Shown in pieces: positions 1-8,162 of a stretch of DNA of 11,758 nucleotides. The stretch's first letter is position 1, and every line of letters starts with the position of its first letter. A program made the position numbers and the translations under genes. The DNA lies in the NCBI GenBank assembly GCA_028565635.1, contig JAOXYB010050547.1, positions 1 through 11,758 of the forward strand, in the 5' to 3' direction. The notes beneath the pieces were generated by a model. That model had not been told where the DNA came from. It made no database searches and worked only from the letters and a program-made list of their open reading frames with translations. The DNA is from Phoronis ovalis. Lineage: Eukaryota; Phoronida; Phoronidae.

Positions 1-1043
1 CCTGCGATGCATAATATATCAAAATATCGGCGATTTATGCCCATATCTTGAAAACTCTGATAGCTAGTCACCCTGTTGCAAGTCAAGCATGTGTTTGTGA
101 TGATTATGTATCTGATGAGCATACGACCTTTGACCTTGGCCTGTTTTAATTTTGTTTTACAATCCTACAGTTATATTAAGATGACCGTTAATATGTACCC
201 AACTACAGGTTAAGTTTGATTTTCGTTCCCACTGGTTTTAAAATGTACAGTTTATGTACAGTTGTTCAAACACCTTGTTTACCATAGTATAATTCAGAAG
301 GCAGCTATGTTTCCTCTGGTGCACTTATATCATGAAACAGTCCTAAAGGAATTCGGTAAAACATTTTCTAGTTTATTATATTTGATGGGAATGTTGAACA
401 AATGTCTTTGCATAACTTTTCAGGATAGATTTGAAAAATGTGATGACTGTGATTACTACTATGTAAATAAATCTAACAGTTTATTTATTTTTGGCAGAAA
501 TCCTGTGTATCCAATAGGCTTCATCTGTACAGGGTTTTCTTCTCACAAACAAAACCTGCTAGTTGTTGTAACTAATACAATTTTTGAACTAAAATATTTT
601 ACCAAATGTTTTACCTAGAATTGGATACACAGGTTTAAATGGATAGTCTTGTTTATATTTCTGTCATGTTGGTTGTGTTAAAATTGTTTATTTTGCTGTT
701 GAACTACAAGTTCGTTATATGTGAGATAATTGTCAGGTATGTGTTATATAATATAGATATAGTTTGTATTACCACTGGTAAACACTTGTGAAATACATCC
801 TGCAAGCATTCAAGGTGCATAGGCAAGATTCCTGATTCCTATTTGTCAATCAACTGCTTGCCTCCTATCTGGATGGAAACTACCAAAAAGATATTCCATT
901 GAAAATTTAGTAATTTTATCTTTTGATTGCATAATAGATGCTACGTTTTTTTAATGAAAGTAATTGGTTCTGCTATTACAACACAATTTTCAAAATTATT
1001 TTATACATTTAGTATTAAATAATTAATCTGTGTTTACTTACAG
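1..1043 (+). other. 3' part of a malic enzyme intron
   Basis: This stretch ends with the acceptor TTTACTTACAG at 1033-1043, directly before the first recognisable malic enzyme exon. No piece of the preceding exon (the NAD(P)-binding fold with its GxGxxG-type loop) was found in any + frame, so that exon lies outside the window. A 118-codon + strand ORF at 262-618 shows no family resemblance and has no coding support. A 14-bp inverted repeat lies at 502-515 and 620-633. Otherwise AT-rich and featureless. Confidence 0.75.
502..633. repeat. 14-bp perfect inverted repeat, 104-base spacer
   Basis: CCTGTGTATCCAAT at 502-515 is the exact reverse complement of ATTGGATACACAGG at 620-633. Pairing does not extend clearly beyond these 14 bases and no target-site duplication is evident. 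It lies in a malic enzyme intron and could be a degraded small DNA transposon or simply a stem in the pre-mRNA. Confidence 0.5.
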
Positions 1044-1155
1044 GATCGTCCTGAAGGCAGCATCTCAGAACACAAAAGAAGATTTGCTAAAGATTATAAA
1101 CCAATGAAAAATTTAAGAGAGATTGTTAATGAACTAAAGCCAACTGCTTTGATGG
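1044..1155 (+). CDS. ME1: Malic enzyme, internal exon (end of the NAD(P)-binding region)
   Basis: Encodes 37 residues plus the first base of a split Gly codon. It starts DRPEGSISEHKRRFA and ends VNELKPTALMG. The segment MKNLREIVNELKPTALMG matches the animal malic enzyme stretch MKNL-x-IV-x-KPTALIG that leads into the second part of the dinucleotide-binding domain. Borders are ACAG at the 5' side and GG|GTAAGG at the 3' side (phase 1). Malic enzyme converts malate to pyruvate and CO2 while reducing NAD(P)+. A Lys three residues before the conserved Phe-Ala sits near the position that is Lys in cytosolic NADP enzymes and Gln in human ME2, which hints at NADP use; alignment there is uncertain because lengths differ by one or two residues. 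Which paralogue this is (ME1, ME2 or ME3 type) is not resolved. Confidence 0.95.
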
Positions 1156-1715
1156 GTAAGGCATTTAGATTATTAAGCATGTAGAAGAAAGAGCATCACT
1201 CAGTAATAAATTATGTGGTATGACCAATTATAACATGGATTGTTCCAATTGACTTATGTCACTATTAATTATAAGTAATTCAGTTCATCAGCGATGTGAT
1301 CATACTAATAATTAATTTAATTTTTATTTGCTACGTGCTCTTTGATCCACAAGCATGCTTAATTCTGATAAAACAAAAAAGACAGCAACATAATATAAAT
1401 TTAATATAATTAGTGAAGTTGTATAAAATTAAACTATTGAAAACCAGATGAGATTTATTCCTAAACTTTTTGTGGCAAGGCATTTATAGATGCAATGCTG
1501 CTAACCTGCCGAATGATAAAGCTGTTTTGTGTGAAAAATTGTGTATTTGAATACTAACTCAAGCACATACTTTGTGTTTTATTACGGATTAGTATACCAA
1601 AAGTTATTAGAAAAAAATTTACCTATTGTCAAGCAGACAGTAGCTTGTCCACCAGCTATATTTGCTTTACTGCTGTATATGGATGTTGTAGTACAATTAT
1701 AGTTTGAATCAACAG
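1156..1715 (+). other. Malic enzyme intron, 560 bases
   Basis: Begins GTAAGG and ends AACAG. It joins two exons across a split Gly codon (G|GT). It is AT-rich and no repeat, RNA gene or second ORF could be supported. The - strand ORF overlapping its end is a shadow of the next exon. Confidence 0.9.
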
Positions 1716-1858
1716 GTGCTGCTACAGTTCCCAATGTATTCACGGAAGATATTATTCGAGATATGGCAACTATTAATGAAAGACCTATCATATTTGCACT
1801 AAGTAACCCTACAGCAAATGCAGAGTGCACTGCAGAGGATGCTTACAAGTACTCTGAT
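1716..1858 (+). CDS. ME1: Malic enzyme, exon with the [12 protein letters not shown] signature
   Basis: Two bases complete the Gly codon, then 47 codons follow, ending phase 0 at GAT|GTAAGA. The product reads (G)[19 protein letters not shown] followed by [20 protein letters not shown] and [21 protein letters not shown] is a hallmark of malic enzymes; in family structures the Asn of LSNPT lies in the malate site. The AECTAEDAY stretch is also strongly family-like (human ME1 has AECSAEQCY). The first ATG of the open frame, at 1763, is internal and is not a start. Frame and phase agree with both neighbouring exons. There is no frameshift or missing key residue. Confidence 0.97.
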
Positions 1859-2820
<962 letters not shown>

Positions 2821-3075
2821 ACTGTTGCCGGTTTAGTTACACAACAGCATTTAGACGAAGGTCGTTTGTATCCACCGCTAGCTGATATTCGTGAAGTTTC
2901 TGTACAGATTGCATTGCAAGTTGCCAAATGGGCATATGATAACAATATGGCTTCTGTATACCCCAAACCAACAGATATGGAGGAGTACATAAGATCACAT
3001 GTATACAGTCCAGACTACGAGAGCTTTGTACCGGATTCGTATGAATGGCCAAATTCTCCAATGCCAGAAAAGTAA
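2821..3075 (+). CDS. ME1: Malic enzyme, C-terminal exon
   Basis: Encodes 84 residues and the stop TAA at 3073-3075. It contains HLDEGRLYPPLADIREVS, the conserved helix entry near the C-terminus of malic enzymes (human ME1 has LEEGRLYPPLNTIRDVS), then ASVYPKPTDMEEYIRSHVYS and a tail ending WPNSPMPEK. The frame follows phase 0 from the preceding exon; the ATG at 2866 is internal. The enzyme ends about where human ME1 does, so the protein is complete at this end. The stop codon is embedded in AAAA|GTAAGC, a plausible splice donor, and a possible alternative last exon lies at 3332-3347. Localisation (cytosol or mitochondrion) cannot be judged without the N-terminus. Confidence 0.96.
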   Translation, partial: TVAGLVTQQHLDEGRLYPPLADIREVSVQIALQVAKWAYDNNMASVYPKPTDMEEYIRSHVYSPDYESFVPDSYEWPNSPMPEK

Positions 3076-3253
3076 GCCAACTAGATTGTACCTGTATTGT
3101 GAACAATTATACATGTTACTTCTGCGAATCACTGTTATGCAATAAGTTTACTTATATGGACTGCAGTTGCATTAAAATTTAAGAGCTTTTTTAGCCCACT
3201 GCCATTAACAAACATATTTTACAGCTGGTTATCAAGCCATCAAATACAGCTTT

Positions 3254-3284
3254 AAAACATTTATGTTAGAAAACATTTATGTTA
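3254..3284 (+). repeat. Two-copy tandem repeat in malic enzyme 3' UTR
   Basis: AAAACATTTATGTTA occurs at 3254-3268 and again at 3270-3284, separated by a single G. This is an exact 15-base duplication with a 16-base period, probably replication slippage. No function can be inferred. Confidence 0.85.
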
Positions 3285-3331
3285 TATTTATATGCATGTA
3301 TTATAATTGTTTTGAAATTTCTTTTATTTAG

Positions 3332-3347
3332 CGAACACTATGAGTAG
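3332..3347 (+). other. Possible alternative terminal exon of malic enzyme
   Basis: The acceptor-like TTTCTTTTATTTAG ends at 3331. If the transcript were spliced from the GT at 3072 (AAAA|GTAAGC) to this site, the frame would stay open and give Asn-Glu-His-Tyr-Glu followed by TAG at 3345-3347, replacing the final Lys with a five-residue end. Splice strength and phase fit, but this is inference; the unspliced stop at 3073 already yields a normal-length enzyme. Confidence 0.3.
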
Positions 3348-3494
3348 GAAAAGAAGGTATAAACCTGTGAATAGTGAAGTATATATAAAAATTAGATCTC
3401 TTGTAGTAATATTCTTCTTGCACTTATAAATGTGAACATGACATTATTGCAGATTTCAGTATTATACCCTGTTCTCGTACTCTCTTCCCTCGCC

Positions 3495-3630
3495 CTTGTA
3501 ATCTAGCGAAGATCACAAGGATGCAATGCAGTCATACTATTTCTGCTGTTATTGGCTTTGAACTCGCCTATATGCTCCATTGCAAACCCAGCTTATGCAA
3601 ATCAGATTTCGGTGACTTGTAAGCCAATAA
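3495..3630 (+). other. Structured, less AT-rich patch in malic enzyme 3' UTR
   Basis: CTTGTAATCT (3495-3504) and AGATCACAAG (3510-3519) can form a ten-pair stem with one mismatch and a five-base loop; C3494 and G3520 add one pair. A second exact inverted repeat pairs TTATTGGCTT (3549-3558) with AAGCCAATAA (3621-3630) around a 62-base loop. This may be an RNA structure or a remnant of a small repeat. No family is recognised. Confidence 0.4.
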
Positions 3631-4990
3631 TATAAGGGAACCTGATTTTCACTGCAAAGAACTCTAATGCAAGGAAAAAGTTCAAATTTTGAATGGCTCG
3701 TAAGCTTTAGATCAATTGCAGGAATTTTTTTTGAAATGTTTGTGTTTTTGCTGTTATAATCAAGCTCAAATATTCAATGGAAAATGTGTCTTAGGTGGTC
3801 ACCACGTTCAATTGAAATCTGGAACATTAATGTTACTTTCTTGTTTGTTGTGAACTCTGTGGTATTAATTTTGATTTCTGTCTTTTACAGTTAAAAGTTT
3901 TAACATTATATCACCGGAACTTGGGAAAATCTTTTCAGTTAGGCCTATCTATTCAGTTAACATCTTTCAATATAAACAATAACACATTTTTCAGTGCTAT
4001 ATTATCTAATAATCAGTGTTAACACCTTATACAGCTAATATCGGTATTGTGACATTTTTATAGTACTTTGCACCTTGGTAATATGGACTACCTATTTGCT
4101 ACTTATCATATATAAATATGACATGCCACAAACCAAAGTACAAAGCATGATTTGTCAGAAAATCAGTACAAACTGAAATATGATTGTTACGATCCTGCTT
4201 CTTATGTTGGAAGATGATAATTACATTCATGTATTAAGCTCCAAGTTAATTTGACCATATTGCAGCTAGTAATTTAAAAAAATTAATGTAATTTTGTTGG
4301 GACAAATAGTGTTTGATTGAGTTACACTTTTTTTGTTTCAAAAGATATAGAGCATCTTCACCATATGCCATTCTAGTCATCCATCTTAGAAGGCAGCATA
4401 ACCGATAAATGAACTTATATGTTGGCTATTACAACCACTTTCCAAAGCACACATGTTCGCATTACCATTCTCTGAAATGTTGCTGCACATTTTTAAGTGC
4501 TTTGCGTGATCAACATTGATTCAGAGGGTATTCTCAGTTTAAACTTGGCAGCTTGTACACCTCCACTTACAAGAATTCTTGTTTGCATAATTTACTTCAT
4601 AGCTTGTTAATTTGACTGTTAATATTCAATCATTTGATGTTTGTTTTACACAAAATTCTTGTGCCAAGATGAGCAGTTGTCAGTTATCTTTTAATTTAAA
4701 TAATTTTAATTTTTAACATTTTGAAGTGTCTCATCACTAGTGTCTTGTTACTACAACATATTTTAAAACAGAAATGGCAGTTAACGTCACTAATAAATTA
4801 ATTATGTTTATACATATATATTCTCATGTTGTGCTCTGCATTCATACCCGGTGAAGCAACTAGTTCATAATCAAAATTGGATTGTTATGTAAAAATGTTG
4901 AAGTATTGCCAAACTGACCAATTGGACAAATGTGATAGATCAGAAAAGTTTGTAATATTTATTTAATGTTTGTTGTTTGAATTTGTAATC

Positions 4991-4996
4991 AATAAA
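4991..4996 (+). terminator. AATAAA poly(A) signal, likely malic enzyme 3' end
   Basis: Canonical hexamer in CAATCAATAAAGTAAATA, followed 35-50 bases later by a T-rich stretch (AAGTTTTTTGTTCTTTT) of the downstream-element type. Other hexamers on this strand lie at 4792-4797 and 5304-5309. This one has the best context. Confidence 0.6.
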
Positions 4997-5323
4997 GTAA
5001 ATAATTAGAAGTGTATAATTTACACTAAGTAAGTTTTTTGTTCTTTTACCACTGTTTATAAGTGTCGTAAAGATGTGTCATGAAGTTTACCCACGTGAAA
5101 AGTTCATTTCATGCAAAAACAAAACCCTTTTGCACAGATAACATAAGCATACAATGTACATATCTTTAAGGTTTTCTTTCTTATTGATATACTCATAGTT
5201 AAATCATTAAGTGATTTGGCTGATATTTTCAGAAAACAGAGAAATACTGACAGATAAAATTATATAGATTGTAATTAAATCTTTTAAACCAATTAAGAAA
5301 TACAATAAATGAATTTTGCAAGG

Positions 5324-5485
5324 TTATTCCCTCGGTGTGCTGCTTAATGCATATACTTTAATAGTTCTGATGTCATAGATCCAACCATCAACACCAACTA
5401 TATTTTTCAAGGATTTGGGAACACCTGAACATACATTTGATGGCCATTCAATATTTTTAAGTAAATCAGTTGAAACCCTAAGCAT
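5324..5485 (-). other. Candidate terminal coding exon, unidentified
   Basis: A - strand frame of 53 codons runs from ATG (5485-5483) to TAA (5326-5324). It begins MLRVSTDLLKNIEWPSN and ends YDIRTIKVYALSSTPRE. Acceptor-like sequences CACTCTTAG and CATGCTTAG lie just upstream. Using the second gives phase 2, which fits a possible 25-base mini-exon ending AAACG|GTAAGC (donor GT at 5591-5592). The product is not recognised and the length is not significant in itself. No AATAAA follows closely on this strand; the nearest is at 4958-4963. It could be a chance ORF. Confidence 0.15.
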
Positions 5486-6789
5486 GTTCTAAGAGTGATA
5501 ATACTAAATAAACCTGCATATGTAACAGCCTAAAGAGCCTGGATCTACGACACTGAAAATATGTTGCAGGTATTTGTAGGTCGGAGCTTACCGTTTCTTA
5601 TGTCCTTTCAGATGGGCTAAAACATTATGAGATCAGATAAGATTTGACTGCAAAATGCATACGGTTGAATCTTGTCGGATGCTTTTGGGTATGTATATAG
5701 CAGGATTAACAAAGTATAACTGCATTAAACATCACAAATGAGGCGTATAAATTACTGCACAAATTCCTAGTGAGCATATTAGAGTGGGATAACACAAACC
5801 CAATACAATACAATCATCCTATGTTACACTTTGAAATAATAATTACATTGATCGTTATATACATGTACCAAAAATAGATGTAAAATCAAAACTGATTCCA
5901 CCAAAACATTAACTCTCAATTTCTCCAATTGTACCTTTGGCTTTAGATATGTACCAAGTACTGGACTTGTTCTAATTGCCATTACATGTACACCCAGATT
6001 GTTCCAAGATGAACATCTATAGCAACTCTATTCATCAATGTTTCTTATAGGAAAATGCGCAAACTATTTAATTATACTGTATGGCAAGCTCTAGTATGTT
6101 TCAGTTCACCATGTGATCTTAAGACTTGCACAAAACTAATGAGCCAATAGTCTGCTTCTCTTAATGAGTACTATGTTGGGGATCACTGCATATTATATTT
6201 CTAACTTCGTGATTGGTGCATTGTATTATTTCTTGTACCTATTCACACTTTAATGATATACATTGGAGGATTTTGTATTAAATTCAAAAATCTGTTTGTA
6301 CACTTTGTATATATAAATTACATAATGTTATCAAAATTTCTGTACATAACTTGTTACTATATAGTATCATTTTAATTCATAATAAGATATTACATAAAAT
6401 CAATGGGCACCAATTAAGCTAAATATTAGCAGCCAAATTTAAGCAGTTAATAATAAGCAAATATTAAAAAATATTTCATACAAGTCAACAAATCTCCTAT
6501 GTACAAACTAGAACAAATTAAAACAATTATACCAATATAAGCAGGTTTTCAGAATGTTGTCAATTAGTGCTATTTTCACTATGATCTGATGGAACACAGA
6601 AAGAAACAGAAAGCTCTTCCAAACAAATATAACTGTTGGCAAGATGCATGTAAACCAAACCTTGAATGGTCAGTTATTTTTAATTAATACTAATATATGT
6701 GCAGCCTGGTTATCGACAAGTAAAGATTGCCAATAACCGAACATAATTAATGGACCACGTTAGAAAGTAAAAAAAAAAATCTTCAAACT

Positions 6790-7068
6790 TTAGGTGCACC
6801 ACATGAGATTAGTTACTGAACCTTTTGTGCTGTCAGTTGAGACAAAAATATCTCGTGTATTTCTCAGGACATGATCACAGGCCTGGTGATATATACTAGC
6901 AAAATTTCTGTCAACAATGTTTCTGAAAATCTCACCAATAAAGTTTACATATTCCTTGGTGATTTTGTATTGCAACATTTTAAATACTGTAATAAATGTG
7001 TAAATTAAACCATCCCATCCAAAGTTTTCAATGCATAGACAAATATAACTGGTGTCTGAGGACTTCAT
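6790..7068 (-). other. 92-codon ORF of unknown status
   Basis: Starts MKSSDTSYICLCIENFGWDG and ends VTNLMWCT. It is preceded by the acceptor-like TATATTCTGTAG and contains an internal donor-like TTG|GTGAGA. No domain, signal peptide or family is recognised. About one or two ORFs of this length are expected by chance in a window of this size and composition. It lies beyond the likely WAVE poly(A) site. Confidence 0.12.
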
Positions 7069-7336
7069 TTCACTACAGAATATATTACACAGTTTGACTT
7101 TGTTCTCACATCATGTATAATACTCTGCCAAGTATGTGGCATGATTTTCCAACTTTATTTCAACCTTCATTTCGTAGCGAAGGTATGCATGAAGTGAAAA
7201 GTTTGCTAACCTATTCAGGTGTATTCTTTATAGACGATACTACAAAGAATCCTGCTAGGGTAATTTCAAATCTAATTGTACAATGTGGAAAGTGCATGTT
7301 TGATATGACAACCAAATCAAAGGTATGTCAACTCAC

Positions 7337-7394
7337 CTTGTAATGAAATAGAACCCTTTCTAGTTGGAGTTTCAAGTCTCATCCACCAGGGATA
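7337..7394 (-). other. Exon-like 58-base segment with strong splice sites
   Basis: On the - strand the segment is preceded by CACATTTTCTCACAG, a very good acceptor, and followed by ACAAG|GTGAGT, a near-consensus donor. One frame is open, giving YPWWMRLETPTRKGSISLQ and ending in phase 1. No matching next exon with convincing splice sites was found and the peptide is not recognised. It lies just past the likely WAVE poly(A) site, so it could be an alternative WAVE 3' exon, part of another gene, or coincidence. Confidence 0.2.
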
Positions 7395-7424
7395 CTGTGA
7401 GAAAATGTGAGACTTGCTTGCTAG

Positions 7425-7706
7425 CCTAGCAACAAAATATCAGTTTTTTATTAAAAAATTATTTCATTAACTTGTTCATCAATTTTATTTGCATTTTCCA
7501 AATTTAAAGACTTATATGTCTAATATTTTTTACTAACATAACTAAAGTTTTATCCACAAAATATACTATTTAACATTGTAATTAGAATCATGGTGTTCCA
7601 GCCCATATATTCCCTAGTGGTGAAATCTGGAAATTCCTTTTAGGAAAAATCCTACTAACATGAGAATTATAATAGTTTCAATTACAGCGATTAAGCACCA
7701 GACTAA
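7425..7706 (-). other. Probable 3' UTR of the WAVE gene
   Basis: Non-coding sequence between the stop TAA (7709-7707) and two - strand AATAAA signals. It is AT-rich. A short hairpin TAGGA-AAAA-TCCTA lies near 7640. The end point is inferred from the signals; longer forms are possible. Confidence 0.55.
7447..7489 (-). terminator. Two AATAAA poly(A) signals for the WAVE gene
   Basis: On the - strand AATAAA occurs at 7489-7484 (in ATGCAAATAAAATTG) and at 7452-7447 (in TTTTTTAATAAAAAAC). A U/GU-rich tract, GATATTTTGTTGCT, follows the second. Together they predict cleavage around 7425-7465. Confidence 0.55.
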
Positions 7707-7900
7707 TTACACATCTTCATCATCCCAATCATTACCATCCTCCTCATAATCGTCTTCTTCAGAGTCAGTATCTTCCATAGCCTTTCGCCTCATTTCAAAA
7801 GCTCTGTCCATTATCGTTTGTACGTCTAGTGGCCTGTTAGTGTCCTGTTGCCGCCTGTTTCGCTCCCTTTCCTCTTGTTGGGCTTTCTTTAATTGCACAC
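7707..7900 (-). CDS. WASF: WAVE/SCAR, C-terminal exon (end of WH2, central and acidic motifs)
   Basis: Two bases complete a split Gly codon, then 63 codons and TAA follow. It begins VQLKKAQQEERERNRRQQD and ends EEDGNDWDDEDV. Joined to the preceding exon it completes the WH2 motif LLAAIRQGVQLKK (actin-monomer binding). The central amphipathic helix is the LDVQTIMDRAFEMRRKAME stretch, matching DVATILSRRIAVE of human WAVE1 in position. The tail is strongly acidic and contains the single Trp used to contact Arp2/3. In human WAVE1 the tail ends DEVDWLE; here five residues follow the Trp and the central motif is diverged. The acceptor is TTTTACACAG. The exon's first in-frame GTG is not a start. In family terms this module activates Arp2/3-driven branched actin assembly at the cell edge. 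Confidence 0.95.
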
Positions 7901-8162
7901 CTGTGTAAAATTTTCAAGAATATTAAGGTAAAGTTAGAAAAAGTCAACTGGTGGTTACCTGTAACGAAACTTTAATTAACATACATCAATACAGATAGCA
8001 GGTATCACTGCTCAGAGTACTCGAACATTACACAACCTATCACAACTGCTGAACTACATTTATTTAATGTGATTTACATGCAGTAAACAAAATAAGGACT
8101 AAATAGTACAATTAATACATAATAAAAGCGTTTGGTACACACTTTTAGGTTTGTTGACTTAC
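7901..8162 (-). other. WAVE intron splitting the WH2 motif, 262 bases
   Basis: Donor CAAG|GTAAGT at 8162 and acceptor TTTTACACAG at 7901, phase 1. It separates IRQ(G) from (G)VQLKK inside WH2. AT-rich; nothing else was found in it. Confidence 0.92.

Larger units (their letters stand above)
3076..5015 (+). other. Probable 3' UTR of malic enzyme, about 1.9 kb
   Basis: AT-rich sequence without a credible ORF, between the stop codon and the last good poly(A) signal near 4991. It holds a 15-bp tandem duplication (3254-3284), a more GC-rich structured patch (3495-3630) and an earlier AATAAA at 4792-4797, so shorter transcript forms are possible. The right end is inferred from the signal only. Use of the AATAAA at 5304 would lengthen it. 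Confidence 0.6.
5016..7424. other. Region between the two convergent genes; no assigned gene
   Basis: About 2.4 kb of AT-rich DNA between the likely poly(A) site of malic enzyme and that of the WAVE gene. No known protein family, RNA gene or transposon is recognised. Open - strand pieces exist at 5324-5485, 6790-7068 and 7337-7394, and one + strand ORF at 7113-7343; all are of lengths expected by chance at this base composition. If either gene uses a more distal poly(A) site, part of this is 3' UTR. AATAAA on + at 5304 is one such candidate. Confidence 0.5.

Noticed and set aside
262-618. 118-codon + strand ORF in the first malic enzyme intron
   Set aside because: No family resemblance or clear splice context. 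One ORF of this size is plausible by chance in 11.7 kb of AT-rich DNA, and it overlaps an inverted repeat.
2837-3106. 89-codon - strand ORF over the malic enzyme last exon
   Set aside because: Shadow of the coding exon on the other strand.
3535-3620. Possible tRNA-derived SINE on the - strand: GTTCAAAGC resembles a pol III B box
   Set aside because: The A-box match is poor and no cloverleaf with proper arms can be drawn.
5641-6060. Further open - strand stretches, e.g. around 5660-5745 and 5850-6040
   Set aside because: Their phases do not join into a consistent gene with good splice sites, and their lengths are expected by chance.
7113-7343. 76-codon + strand ORF ending near a donor-like AAAG|GTATGT
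   Set aside because: No recognisable domain, no convincing acceptor or partner exon, and an equally open frame on the other strand over part of it.
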